Counted from the stretch's first letter, positions 19,281-31,711 are shown. The stretch is DNA of 64,000 nt from Zingiber officinale (GCF_018446385.1 NC_056005.1:65632239-65696238); one strand, 5' to 3'. Program-made: numbers and translations. Notes: generated by a model not told the origin, from the sequence alone.

Positions 19281-21428
19281 TGTAACACTCGTAAATTTCC
19301 TTTCCTCTAAAAAAAAACAAAAAGAAATAGAAGAAGAGAAAAGAAATAAAAATATATTCATGAATGGCCCAGGCTAGGATTTGAACTCGAGACCTCTTAG
19401 TTGAGATTGGTTTAAGTAGCCATTAGGTGGTGGTAAAGCACCACATTAGTAATATGAAACAATTCATTATATGTGGATTATATGTGAAGAGATGCTTCAA
19501 CTTCCACTTAAAATAAAAGGTGATGGATGAGATCAAAACCTAATTTTCATTTCCTCTTCTCCTCTAGCTAAAATTTCTCCTTCCTCCTTTCAAGTTTCAG
19601 CCAAGAATCCTAGGGCTCCAAGTCTTAAGGCTTTTCAAGGGTAGAATCTAAGGGGAGGGTCTCTCCCAAGGAGGTAGTTCGCACGAGGAAGGGTGGCTTG
19701 TAGATTAAAGCTTGCAAGAGAGAGGATTGTCGTCCTTACACCTTATAATAGTAAGATCTAGCGAAAAGATGTAAGTACTACTCACCTGCATTATAAGTTG
19801 CTTCGAAGATGCATTTTGTAATGTCGTTTGCGCATGATTTAGAAGATACATGATGAGATATGCTTTAGACATGTTAATAAAGATGCATGTCATGTTATGT
19901 AAGATGCCCTCTAAAGTTTTGGGGATTAAGAGCATGTGTAGGAAATCTTGAATTGCTTCCCTTTTAGTTTTGGGGCTAAGAAGTAGATTCAAGTACCCTA
20001 AAAGGCTTCCCTATAAGTGTGAGGGGATTTAAGCGCACATAAGGTGTTTGCTTAAATGACAAGCAAGTGCAAGTACAAGAAATCAATAGTTAAAAGAAAG
20101 TATTTTACTTTAGAAAGACATGTACTGGACACAAGGTCCATGGGTGGGCTCCTAGATCGCCCCTAGGCTCCTAGACTGCCTAGTAGTACCTTAATGGTTC
20201 AGGATTAGCTACCTCGGATCTTATTAAGGATGCGTGCAAAGTGGTACAATGCCAGACCCAAAGCAAGTTGTTTACTATTTTAACTAATTATGTAATATAA
20301 AGTTTTCAAACTTCATGGTTTGTCTTAGTAGAAGTTTCCTAAGGTTGAGAACTTGAGTTAGAAAGTGCAGCATTGATGAACTCAATAATATGCTAAGATT
20401 CCTATTTTTAATTCATTACTAGCATGGTTTTAGGTTGATGTTTTGCATGATAAACCTGTTTAAAAATACATGCCATGCACATATTCTAAATTATGCATTT
20501 TAGCGTGACTTTTCGCCAAGCATGAGTTTTGTGTTTTCCCAAACAGATTTGAAAAGTCTATTCTTGTTTTAAATGCATCGTTTTGTGAGTAGATGGTACT
20601 TACTAAGCATTCGCTTATAGATTGACATTTTTCTTATACTGCAGATAAAGGTAAAGGAAAGCTTGAGTAGGAGGAGGCAGCAGGAGCGGTGCATTGTGTG
20701 TGTGTGACGGAACAATGGAAGAAGATTTGGGAACTTGTGAACATTTGAATATGTTAGAACTGATGTTAAAGTATCTTTCTCCTTTTTGCTTTACATGGAA
20801 TGCTATCATTAGTTGCTTAGGATAAATTTATCGGTTTGGTAGTAATTGGAGTGACAATGAAAAGTACAAAGGGGAGGACAAACCTTTCGTAGGGTGGGGT
20901 GTGACCTCCGCACGGCCCGTGTCACGGTCGTACGGATTCACACGACCCCCTACCTCCTCCTCTCGGCCAAGGTGATACGGCCGTATGGATTCACACGACC
21001 GTGCACCTCTTCCTCTCGGCTAAGGGGGCACGGCCGTGTGGATTCACACAGTGGTGCACCCCTTCCTCTCTACCAAGGTGACACGGCCGTGTGAATTCAC
21101 ATAGCCATGCACTTCTTCTCCTCGGCCAAGGTGACATGGCCGTGTGGATTCACACGATCGTGCACTTCTTCCCCTCGGCCAAGGGGACACGGCCGTGTGG
21201 ATTCACACGGTCGTGTACCTCTCTCTCTCGGCCAAGGGGGCACGGCGTGTGGATTCACACGGTCATCTAGCTTTGCTTGGCTCCAGGTCATATCCAATCA
21301 GTCGAACAAGTTAGAGTAGACCTATGGGTTGAGCGGTACATAAGGTGTAAGAATAACAAAATTTAAGATATACAACTAAGGGTAACGTCTGTACCATTTG
21401 AGGTAAGGTCAGAAGGACGGGCGTTACA
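19281..21428 (+). repeat. Solo LTR-B (2148 bp) nested in LTR-A of the same family
   Basis: Ends TGTAACACTC...GGGCGTTACA, flanked by a perfect 5-bp direct duplication ACATT (19276-19280 and 21429-21433). No internal domain, so it is a solo LTR left by LTR-LTR recombination. Its sequence at 19281-19449 parallels 19117-19280, and 19450-20400 parallels 21435-22435. It contains a hairpin-repeat array (20903-21270) and a tRNA-like segment near its start. The parent family (terminal TGTAACAC/GTTACA, long LTR) is probably Ty3/gypsy. Confidence 0.85.
20903..21270. repeat. Hairpin repeat array in LTR-B
   Basis: About seven units containing a variant of CCGTGTGGATTCACACGG, a perfect 7-bp inverted repeat with a 4-bp loop, separated by 40-50 bp spacers with CTTC-TCTCGGCCAAG. 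Apparent reading frames of 64-70 codons in either strand come only from this periodicity. Confidence 0.8.
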
Positions 21429-22446
21429 ACATTGGAAATAGGAAACTATTCAATATATGTAGGTTATGTGTGAGGAGATGCTTTAACTTCCACTTAGTAT
21501 AAAAGGGAAAGGAAGAGACCAAAAACCTAATTTATCATTTCCTCTTCTCCTTCCTAGCCGAAATTCCTCTTCTCTCTTGTAAGTTTTCGGCCAAGAACCC
21601 TAGGGTTCCAAGTTTCTAAGTTCTTCAAGAGGAGAATCTAAGAGGAGAGTTTTCACAAGGATTAGTACACACATGTAGGGTGACTAGGAGATTAAGGAAT
21701 ACAAGAGAGGATTGTCTTTCCTACACCGTATAATAGTAAGATCTAATGAAAGGAGGTAAGTACAACTACTCACCTGCAGTATAAGTTGTTTCAATGATAC
21801 ATGTTGTGATATGTTTTATGCATGTTAAAGAAGATACATGTTGTGGTATGTTTTATGCATGTTAAAGAAGATACATGTTGTGTTATGTTTTATGCATGTT
21901 AAAGAACATACATGTTATGATATATAAGATGCCCTTTGAAGTTTTGGGATTAAGAGCATGTTTAGAGTATCTTGAATTGCTTCCCATATAGTTTTGGGGC
22001 TAAGAAGCATATTCAAAGTGGCATAAAGTGCTTCCTTATAAGTGTAGGGGATTAAGTGCACATAAGGTGTTTGTTTAAATGACAAGTAAGTGCAAGTATA
22101 AGAAACTAATATGTAAAAGAAAGTATTTTACTTTAAAGTGGCATATACTAGATACAAGGTCCATGGTTGGGCTCCTAGATCACCCCTAGGCCCCTAGATC
22201 GCCTAGTAATACCTTAATAGGTTTGGGATTAGCTACCTCAGATCTTATTAAGGATGCACACAAAGTGGTACAATGTCGGGCCCAAGCAAGTTTATTATTA
22301 TTTTCATTTGTTATGTAATATAAAGCTTTCAAACTTCGTTGTTTGTTTTATTAGAAGCCTTCTAAGTTTCAGGAACTTGAGTTATGAAGTGTATCATGGA
22401 TGAACTCTATAGTATGGCAAGATTTATGTTTCCATTGCATGTTTAC
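21429..22446 (+). repeat. Solo LTR-A, middle part
   Basis: Resumes LTR-A after the nested LTR-B and follows the same order as LTR-B 19443-20430. It contains a threefold repeat of a segment reading GATACATGTTGTG...ATGCATGTTAAAGAA at about 21795-21915. It ends at the copia junction at 22446, where about 0.5 kb of LTR-A (equivalent to LTR-B 20410-20895) is missing. Confidence 0.75.
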
Positions 22447-22932
22447 ATTTTGGAAATAATACTAAATATAAGAGGCATATGATTCTAGTGTTTCAAATTT
22501 GTTTTCGATATAGTGTTCTTTTGTTTTTCTTTTCCTTGTGATTTGATTGTTCTTTTCGGTTGACCTAAAGTTATTTTAGGAAATTAAATATTAGCTTTCC
22601 TTAAAAGGTTTTGTCTAGTCGGTGGTGGTTGCTCCCATATCCAAGAAGGCCATGTGCCTCGCCACGTCAATACTGGGAACCAATTTTGGAAATTAATATT
22701 TAATGGAATTAATAACTTAGGTGATTTGGATCAAACGTGTTAAGTTCCGCAGGAGATCCAAGTCAAAACCTAAAAGAACAAATAAATTAAGTTTTAGATC
22801 AAACGTGTTAAGTTCCGCAGGCGATCCAAAATTTAATTTAAAAGAACACATGGTAGCTAGGAAAATGTTCAGACCTTTGTACAAAAATTTTTGTACAGTG
22901 AAACCTCTAGGTTTTCCGAGTAGCAACCAACA
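22447..22932 (+). repeat. Truncated 5' LTR of the copia element
   Basis: Nearly identical to 29556-30040. Both carry a direct repeat of GATCAAACGTGTTAAGTTCC 50-70 bp apart and end in GTAGCAACCAACA. Only the last 486 bp remain. Confidence 0.9.
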
Positions 22933-22934
22933 AT

Positions 22935-22946
22935 TGGTATCAGAGC
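22935..22946 (+). promoter_or_regulatory. Primer binding site TGGTATCAGAGC
   Basis: Perfect initiator tRNA-Met type site two bases after the LTR end at 22932. Confidence 0.9.
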
Positions 22947-24900
22947 TATGGTTTTTCCTTTGTGTATTTGGTATTAGTTTAATTATGCACATGTCATACA
23001 TAATTTAGGCAGGATAATAGTAGGATGTGCTAACTTTGTGGATGCAGGATCCAACTTTTATGGCTTATAGTAATTATGTGTGTGATTGGACCCTTGGACA
23101 TGTCAAGCGCATTTATTGTGTGTGCATGATTGTATTATAAAATACAGCAGGAGCTGTATTTAGTTTTATTAGGATTTTATTTTTGATCTAGTTTACATGT
23201 ACATTCCTTCGAGGAATATAGGATCGAAAAATATAAAATTCTATTTATGTCGCGGATTGAATCTTGCAAGGCGTGGAACTTTTTAGAGGACCAGAGGCAC
23301 AGCGGAACAAGGTGCAAGATGGATGCGACAGCTAGACCCGGTGGTAGTGGCCAAATATGGCAGCAGCTTGGGATGACAACACACGGAGGACAACAAGAGA
23401 TAAAAGCCATAATAGTTGAAAATTAGATTTTCTATTTATTTCTTTTATATTGTGCTGTATGTGCATGTTAGTTTACATATTTAGTAGGCTAGCATAGTTA
23501 AAATTCTTCATTTATAAATAACTAAGTGGGAGAGGGATTTTTAAGTAAATCCAATGGTCTCCATTACTGGTTTGTAAGTGATGCAAACAAGCTTGCGCGT
23601 TGGCTCTGAATGCCTTCCTCCATAACGGATGAGCTTGTTTGTAGATCAATAGAACAGACTTCCATTTTTGGATGACTATAGGAAGTTAATTAAGAGCGTG
23701 TGATCTTCCCCAACGGAAGGGGTATAATCTTATTAATGGACTTAGTGTCAAGTAATGGTATACACTTAGACACATCTAATAGTATCCTCCCCATCGGAGT
23801 CACTGCTATTATTTGTGTGACCAAATGATACCAACTATTAATTTTATTTGTCAAAAAGTTAGGTTGACAAGATAATAAAATTAATGGGTTAAAACCCTCC
23901 TTTTATAAATGTTGAATTTGTATACGTCCACTCTAACGTGGCATGCAAAATTCACGGTGTTTGAGGTGTTGGTGAATTTAAATAATATTGTTTGAGGAAT
24001 CAATATTTTTTTTTTAAATTCAAAAGTTTTTGACCAAATATTTGATCAAAGACAGATCAACTATTAATTTTATTCGTCATAAAGTAAAGTTGACGAGATA
24101 ATAAAATTAATGAATAAAATCTCCTCTTCAATTTTGTATACGTCCACACTATCGTGGAATACAAAATTCATGGGGATTTTTAAGAAGTTGATCTTGACCA
24201 AATATTTTTGTGATTCTTAGGATTTAAATATTTGTCAATCCCCTAGTAGTCATACTATAGAAAAGGTTTAGTAGTCCCAATTGTAATGATTGGAAATAGG
24301 ACTTGGACATTAAGGTAGACTGTCTTCTTAAAACTAAGAACAATATAGGTGTATTTAATTCATTAGTTGAAACATGTTTAGTGGTGTTATCTACCAGAAC
24401 CTGGAGTGTAGATACAGATGACATTAATCATGTCCGCAATTCATTGTAGGGTTCCAGGAAACCCGGCAACTAAATGAAAATTAAAACACCGTCCACATGG
24501 GCACTACTGTAAAAATGGTAGCTGTTGCAGTGGGAGATGTTTATCTTTTGATAAAAATAAAACATGGATTTTTGAGTAATTGTCTTTACGCACCAAGAAC
24601 TAGTTTTCAGTTTCTAAACTATTCAAAGAACTTGATATTCTGCCTCTTTTAATAACAAAGTTGTTATTAAGAAAAAGAGGGAAGTTATCTATTCTGGTAC
24701 GTTGGTTGGCAATTTATAAATCCAATAACTCTCACGATGCAACAAATGGAAATTAGTAACACATCTTATAACTTTAAGAGAAAGTAACCTTCGGAAATGA
24801 ACCAATTATATCTTTGGCATCTAAGGCTAGGTTATATTAACTTGAGTATGATTCATTGGTAGCTGATGAACTTTTGGGTTCATTAGTAGTGGAAATCTTT
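22947..24900 (+). pseudogene. Copia leader and gag region, no readable protein, internal duplication
   Basis: Expected position of leader, gag and protease. No sustained frame. A duplication with about 235-bp spacing is visible: the CCAACTATTAATTTTATT...GTATACGTCCAC block at about 23828-23960 recurs at about 24058-24175. The long T-rich stretches suggest this part is non-coding or very old. Confidence 0.45.
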
Positions 24901-27300
24901 CCAACCTGCGAGTCTTACTTGGAAGGAAAAATAACCAAGAAGCTTTCAAGTCTAAGGGGTATGGAGTCAAAGATATGTTGAAATTGGTTCATTCTGATTT
25001 ATGTGATCCTATGACTATCCAGACAAGAGGTAGTATTGAAAATTTCATCTATTTTATAGACAACTATTCAAGATACAAATAAATTTAATTAATGTATCGC
25101 AAGACTAAGTACTTTGATTAGTTCAAAGAGTACTAGGCTGATGTGGAGAAACGAAAAAGTAAAAAGACACTATGGTGAAATCATAGTGGCAAGTACCTCT
25201 TGGGAGAATTTAGGAGTCACTTATCAGAAGTAGGGATTCAATCCAAACTAACTGCACCTGGTACACCCCTTCAGAATGGTGTAGTAGAAAGAAGGTATAA
25301 GACTCTTATAGAAATAAGGAGATTGATGATTCATTTTAAGGATATGCTCTGGAAACGGAAGTGAACATAGTACCTTCCAAAGTCATAACTCTCTACTCAT
25401 ATAGAATTGCTGAATAAGCGTAAGCCTATTTTGAAGCATATTCGGATTCAGGTAGTCCAGCACATATGCTGAAGAGAGACAATGATAAGTTGGACAGGAA
25501 TTCACTTGTTTGTGGGTTATCCTAGAGAAATGAAAGTAGGTTTATAGTCTTAAAAATCAGAAGGTCATTATTAGCATCAATGATCGATTTTTAGAAAAGG
25601 ACTATGTAATAAATCATGTGCCCATAAGAAAATTTGTTCTTAAGGAAATAATAAAAGACATGTCTAATCTAGTACCAACTGTACAAGATGAGATACCACA
25701 AGAAAACTGCGTCACGTATCACAAATGATACATAATTGCAGATAGTGCCTCGTCGTAGTGGGAGGGTTGTTTGGCAACCTAAAAAGATTCATGTTTTGGG
25801 AGAGTTTTTGGACTCGATCCCTGGAGGACATGAACCTGATCTTCGGACATATGACGAAGCACTCCAAGATAAAGATGCAGCATCTTAGCAAAGAGTAATG
25901 AATAAAAGAATTAGAATATATGTATTCTAATAAAACCTGGAGCTTGTAGAACCACCAAATGGTGTAAAAGCCTTTGGGTGTAAAAAAGTCTATATTAGGA
26001 AAAGAGGGATAGACAGGAAGGTAGAAACTTTCAAAACAAGGCTTGATGAAAAAGGAAACATTTTCATTGGTAGCCATGCTTAAGTCTATCTGGATTCTTT
26101 TATCTATTTGGCAAGTGGATGTCAAGACAGTATTCCTTAATGGAAGTCTTGAAGAAAGCATCCATATAAAGCAGCCAGAAGGGTTCATTGCAAAGGGCTA
26201 AGAGCATCTTGTGTGCAAGCTCAATCAATCTATGGACTGAGGCAAAGCTTCAAGGTCTTGGAACATCCGGTTTATCAAAGTAAACCAGATCTTTGGATTT
26301 AGTAACCGGATAAGTCTTGTGTAAACAAAAGATGTGATGGAAATGTGGTGGTATTTCTTGTACTATACTTAGATAACATTTTTGGTAGTTGGAAACAATA
26401 TCAAAATGTTGTCAGAAGTAAGGGTATGGTTGTCCAAACAATTCGATATAAAGGACTTGGGAGAATGTATATATTCTTGAGATCAAAGTAATAAGGGATT
26501 GCAAGAAAAGAATATTTTACTTATCCCAAGCTTCATACATCGGAAAAATCCTTGCTCATTTTAAGCATACAAAACTCCAAGAAAGGTTTCTTACCTTTTA
26601 AGGATGGAGTAACTTTATCTAAAGATATGTCTCTGTAGACATCAAAGGAGATAAAGGAAATAAAGGCAGTTCTTTATGCTACGGCTGTTGGAAGCCTAAT
26701 GTATGCTATGCACGAGATCAGAAATCTGTTTTGCCAAGGGCATAGTTAGCAGATATCAAAGTAACCCTGGACAAGGACAGTGGACTGTAGTAAAGCATAT
26801 ATTGTAGTACCTTAGAGGCACTAGAGATTATATGCTAGCTTACAAGGTAGTTAATTTAGTTGCACGGATTTTGACTTCCAATCGGATAGGGACAATAATA
26901 AGTCAACCTCGGGGTTTTGTGTTTACTTTAGGAGGTAAAGTCATAACTATGGAAGAGTGATAAGCATAGGTGTTTTTCTGGACTCTACCATAGAAGCTTA
27001 GTATATGGCAAGCCTCTGAGGTAGCCATAAAAGCTGAATGACTCAATAACCTCAAGATAGACTTAGATATGATTTCTAGTTTGTCCAAAGATTATTATAA
27101 TTTATTGTAATAATGTTGGTGCAGTAGAAAACTCGAAGAAACCATAAGTCTATAAGGCAAGTAAACACAATAGAGCGCAAGTACCACCCAATACGAGAAA
27201 TCGTATAAACGAGGAGAAGTTGTTGCCGCCTAGATTGCATCAGGTGATGACCTATAGATCCTTTCACTAAGGTCCTTAAGGTAAGAGCTTTTGATGGGCA
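24901..27300 (+). pseudogene. pol: Copia pol (integrase, RT, RNase H), heavily mutated
   Basis: Fragments in changing frames. Integrase: VHSDLCDPM at about 24985 (first Asp of DDE), SDRGGEYLLGEF-like and APGTPLQNGVVER at about 25255-25290. RT: WQVDVKTVFLNGSLEE at about 26109, IKQPEGFIAKG, then LVLYLDNIFG at about 26355 where YVDD is expected. RNase H: GFVFTLGGKVITMEE at about 26910. Many stops and frameshifts. The order integrase before RT makes it copia. It would have copied and inserted the element's cDNA. Confidence 0.75.
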
Positions 27301-27348
27301 TGTTGAAGGGATGGGAATCAGATGTATGACAGCTTAGTCTTTTAGTAT

Positions 27349-27359
27349 AAGTGGGAGAT
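27349..27359 (+). other. Polypurine tract
   Basis: AAGTGGGAGAT immediately upstream of the 3' LTR start, the usual plus-strand primer site of plant copia elements. Confidence 0.7.
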
Positions 27360-30040
27360 TGTTAGAGTGTATACTAAAAGCCTAGATTTTGGTATAAACA
27401 TTTATCTAGAAATAAGAATCACATTGGTCAAATGTCTACATTTATGATAAATATAGTTGCTCAATTAATTTATATTGTAGATAACATAGTGTGTGGTGTC
27501 ACACACAGAAGATCATGTTATCAGTACCTTATAAATTATAAACAGTAGCTCACGACCATGATGGAAAGGAACAAACCATTGGAAGGTCGTAGTGTAATTA
27601 GGTGTTAGTTTATCTTAACTATATAATTACATTAGTACACTAAGAGTGTATTGAGTAGGACCATTAGAGGTCGTTTCTTTTATACTGACTTTATAAAGGA
27701 ACAAAGACCTCAGTTATTATGGAAGTATGTGCTCTTAATCCTAATATAATAACAAGCACATATATTTGATATTTATTTCTTTAATTTATCAATGGGTGAG
27801 ATTTAGTTCGATGAATCAATAAGCCTGATAAGTTGGGAAATGATATCACTTATAGTGTGTGTTGTTGATTATAGAAGGAAATTGTGTCCTAGTAATCTAG
27901 GTTGAGAATGTCCCCAAGAGGAGCTCATAAGGATTGTCATGTTAAACCCTGCAGGTGGACTTAGTCCGACATGACGATGAAGTTGAGTGGTACTACTCTT
28001 GGAGCTAGATATTAATTAAGTGAGTTGTCAGTAACTTACTTAATTAGTGGACATTTGTTATCTTAAACACAGGGAGACTAACACACTCATAATAAGAAGG
28101 AGCCCAAAATGTAATTTGGGATTGGTGCGGTAGTTCAATAATAGTTCTTTAGTGGAATGAATTATTATTGATAAAATTAATTTGTGTGTTCGGGGCGAAT
28201 ACGGGATGCTTAATTTTATCAGGAGACCAAAACCAATTCCTCCTCTCGGTCCCTATCGTAGCCTCTAATATATAGAGATTTATACCCACCGCATACCCAC
28301 CTTCTTACCCATCCAATGGGGTCGGCCAAGCTAGCTTGGAACCCAAGCTAGGGCCGGCCAAGACCAAGTGGATGAGCCATGTAGGTGGCCGGCCAAAGCT
28401 TGGGTCCCAAGCTTAGGTGGCCGACCACTAGAATATTAAAAGGTTTTTTTTTATTAAAATTATTTCTTATGTGGATATCATGATTTAAAAGAGAGTTTAA
28501 AAATTAAAATTTCCTTTTATAGCTTTATACAAAAGATTAAGAGAAGAGATTAATCTCTTTCCTTATTTGTAGATTAAAAGGATGGTTTTAATTTTTATTA
28601 AAAACTTTTCTTATTTGTAAATCATCCACATGTTTAAAAGAGAGTTTAAAATTTTAAAATCTTTCCTTATTTATTGATTAAAAGGTGGATTTTAAATTTT
28701 AAGAAAACTTTACTTTTTAAACATGTTCATTATTTAAAAGAGAGTTTAAAAATTAAATAATCTCTTTTATAAGTTTCTACAAAAGAATAAGAAAAGATTT
28801 GATATCTTTCCTTATTTGTAGATTGAAAGAGATTTTAATTTTTAGAGATAACTTTCTTTTTATCCACATGTTTAAAAAAAAAATTTAATTTATAAAATTT
28901 CTTTTTATTAACCAATCATGAAGGGATAAAATTATTGGAAAAATTTTATAAATTTCCGGAAGCAAATAAGGAAGTTTTAATTTGTGTTTAAAATTTTATT
29001 TGCTTGGAGATTTGTAAAATGGCCGACCATTGTAAATTGAGAAGAGAAAAATTATTTTTAATTAAATAAATTTTCCTTTTCATGGCAAAAGAATTAAGGA
29101 AGTTTTTATTTAAATTTCCTTATTTGCCAAGACCAAGGATTATAAAAGAGGGGGTAGAGGTGCCGTCATGGGTGAACAACTCTATTATTTTTCTCCCTCT
29201 TTTCTTCCTTGGGTGTGGCCGACCCTTTCTTTTCTCTCCTCTCCTTTGTGTGGCCAAAATTTTCTCATGGTGGAGATAGCTTTGGTGGCCGGAACTAAGA
29301 AGGAGAAGAAGGAGAGAAAAGAAGCCTCTTTTCTAGCATCCCTTGGAGCATGGTGGTGGTGGCCGAACCTCTTCATCCTAGGATAAGTTTTGATGGCCGA
29401 AACTTGTAAGGAAGAAGAAGGTGCTAGGTGGTTCTCATCTCGGAAGATCGTTGCCCACACAACGTTCGAGGTTAGAAGAGGAATACGGTAGAAGATGAAG
29501 AGATCTTTCTAAAAGGTATAACTAGTAATTTTTCTTTCCGCATCATACTAGTTATTTTTGGAAATAATACTAAATACAAGAGGCATACGATTCTAGTGTT
29601 TCGAATTTGTTTTCGATATAGTGTTCTTTTGTTTTTCTTTTCCTTGTGATTTGATTGTTCTTTTCGGTTGACCTAAAGTTATTTTAGGAAATTAAATATT
29701 AGCTTTCCTTAAAAGGTTTTGTCTAGTCGGTGGTGGTTGCTCCCATATCCAAGAAGGTCATGTGTCTCGCCACGTCAGTACTGGAAACCAATTTTGGAAA
29801 TTAATATTTAATGGAATTAATAACTTAGGTGATTTGGATCAAACATGTTAAGTTCCGCAGGAGATCCAAGTCAAAACCTAAAAGAACAAATAAATTATGT
29901 TTTGGATCAAACGTGTTAAGTTCCGCAGGCGATCCAAAATTTAATTTAAAAGAACACATGGTAGCTAGGAAAAGGTTCAGACCTTTGTACAAAATTTTTT
30001 GTACAGTGGAACCTCTAGGTTTTCCGAGTAGCAACCAACA
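27360..30040 (+). repeat. 3' LTR of the copia element (2681 bp)
   Basis: Starts TGTTAGAGTGTATAC after the polypurine tract and ends CAACCAACA at 30040. The last 485 bp match the 5' LTR remnant. A TATAAAAG box at about 29141 is followed by pyrimidine-rich sequence, a plausible U3/R transition. The 28440-29060 stretch is made of repeated AT-rich segments (TTTAAAAGAGAGTTTAAA and similar, several copies). Short open frames at 29082-29460 lie in this LTR and are not genes. Confidence 0.85.
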
Positions 30041-30597
30041 CCCCATACGGCCTGTGACACGACCGTGTGGATTCACACGGCCGTGTATCTCTCCCTCTCG
30101 GCCAAGGTGACACGTTCGTGTGGATTCACACGGTCATGCACCTCTCCCTCTCGGCCAAGGTGACACAGTCGTGTGGATTCATACGACCATGTGGATTCAC
30201 ATGATCGTGCACCTCTTCCTCTTGGCCAAGGTGACACGACCATGTGGATTCACACGGCCGTGCACCTCTTCCTCTCGGCCAAGGTGGCATGACCATGTGA
30301 CCCTCACACGATCGTGCACTGCCAAGGTGACACGGCCGGTCATCACCACACAGCCAGGTCTTGCTCCTTCTCGAGCAAGGCTACACGGCCGGTCAGGGCC
30401 ACACGGCCCAAACCTGCTAGAAGCTCTAGACTTCCTTCCAGCTCTACTTGGCTCTAAGTCACATCCTATCAGTCGGAACAAGTTTAGGGTAGATCTCTAG
30501 ATTGAGCAGTACAGAATAAGTAAGAATGTCAAAATTTAGAAATGAAAGAGTAACGTCTGCCCTTATAAGGTGAGGGTTAGAAGGGCGGGGTGTTACA
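30041..30597 (+). repeat. Solo LTR-A, last part, with hairpin repeat array
   Basis: Matches LTR-B 20895-21428: hairpin array (about 30049-30410, about eight units of the CCGTGTGGATTCACACGG type) then AGTAACGTCTGCCC...GGGTGTTACA. Ends at 30597, followed by TTCAC. Confidence 0.8.
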
Positions 30598-31400
30598 TTC
30601 ACTAGACCTTGTCTATGTAAGAGGGAGGTCATGCTTGAACCATTTTGAAACTATGTTATCAATCCTTTCCTCCAACTGTTTGAACCCCTCATTCTATGAT
30701 TTGTGATTTTCCAAAATCTTATAAGCTTGAACTTCATTTTGTTTGACAGACTCTTTTACCTTTATGGCTTGCACTTTTGAAGTTCTCTAGGGAAATTACA
30801 TCCAACTTCTATCTGAACATTCTTGGAGATTCAATGTCACTTGATCAATTAATGTATATTCTTCATCCACTCTTTTATTCATAAAATAACCTCCGGCTGA
30901 TGAACCCAATAAACAATTATTTGAGAAAGAAATTTCTCAATAGAATATATGTAGAGTCAGTCATTTTTCCAAGCTATGATGAGGGCACTATCTTTGTAGA
31001 CTCTTGGATCTATCCCATGCTTCAAGTAATGATTCTCCATCTGTCTAGCAAAATTTGTGATGTAATTCCTCATGTAAACTGTTCTACTTGGAGGGAAAAA
31101 GTGATTCAGAAATTGCTTCTCCAATTGTTCCCAACTCGTAATGCTTTGAGGAGGGAGGGAATATAACCAAGTCCTTGCTTTATCCTTGATACTGAAAGGA
31201 AATGCCATCAATCGAACTACATCCGTTGACACTTCTTTACAGTTCACTATATCAAAAATCTCTAGAAATGTCTCAAGGTGCAGATAAGGGCTTTCCGATA
31301 CTTCTCCTCCAAATTTGTAACTTTGTATCATAGAAATTGTCTTTGGATCTAGCTGGAAACTATCTGCTTCAATATGACGCTACACAATGGGAGACATAAA
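30598..31400 (-). pseudogene. gag: Athila/Tat-like gypsy gag, N-terminal and middle part
   Basis: The minus-strand frame 31331-30957 encodes the Retrotrans_gag core: GGEVSESPYLHLETFLEIFD, RLMAFPFSIKDKARTWLYSLP, SITSWEQLEKQFLNHFFPPSRT and MRNYITNFARQ. This is the form of Athila/Tat elements (compare the FSLKDKAxxWL...LPPxSI pattern). Frameshifted after AWKND. It continues at 19116 on the far side of the LTR-A insertion. Starts about 300 bp from its primer binding site at 31688. Confidence 0.8.
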
Positions 31401-31687
31401 TCTTGCAGAAATATGTGCAAAAAATTCTCTTAAAGTCTTGCTTGACATGTCAGTGCTCATAGTATCTAAAAAAAATTATGAGAAAACATAGAAATGAAGA
31501 CAAGAAGTACAATGCTTAATAAGAAACAAGAAAGTAAATTGCAGAAATGAAGGAAAAGAAAAAACTGAACTATAAACTAATAACAAGAAAAGCAGATGCA
31601 TAAATAAAAATAAACAAATAAATGAAAAATTTATTAACAAGTCTAGAATAACTCATGTACTAATCAACTAATGTTAATCGAAAATAG
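31401..31687 (-). other. Athila-like leader, no coding signal
   Basis: A-rich sequence between the primer binding site and the gag frame. Nothing else recognised. Confidence 0.5.
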
Positions 31688-31705
31688 TCCCCGGTAATGA
31701 CGCCA
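31688..31705 (-). promoter_or_regulatory. Primer binding site, Athila/Tat type
   Basis: The minus strand reads TGGCGTCATTACCGGGGA, one base away from the usual TGGCGCC start of this class. It lies six bases from the LTR end. Confidence 0.75.
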
Positions 31706-31711
31706 AAAACT

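Larger units (their letters stand above)
22447..30040 (+). mobile_element. Ty1/copia element with truncated 5' LTR, inserted in solo LTR-A
   Basis: Contains the 3' 486 bp of a 5' LTR (22447-22932), a primer binding site, a degraded internal region (22933-27359), a purine-rich tract and a complete 3' LTR (27360-30040). Copia order is shown by integrase lying before RT. The left end lost about 2.2 kb of LTR together with neighbouring LTR-A sequence, so no target duplication can be read. It is younger than LTR-A. Confidence 0.85.

Noticed and set aside
20894..21319. Open frames of 64-70 codons on both strands rich in His, Gly and Pro (also at 30120-30500 and 59558-59809)
   Set aside because: Open only because of the periodic GC-rich hairpin repeat; codon content follows the repeat, not a protein.
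29082..29460. Three overlapping frames in an AG-rich stretch
   Set aside because: Inside the copia 3' LTR, near its TATA box; probably 5' UTR-like sequence.
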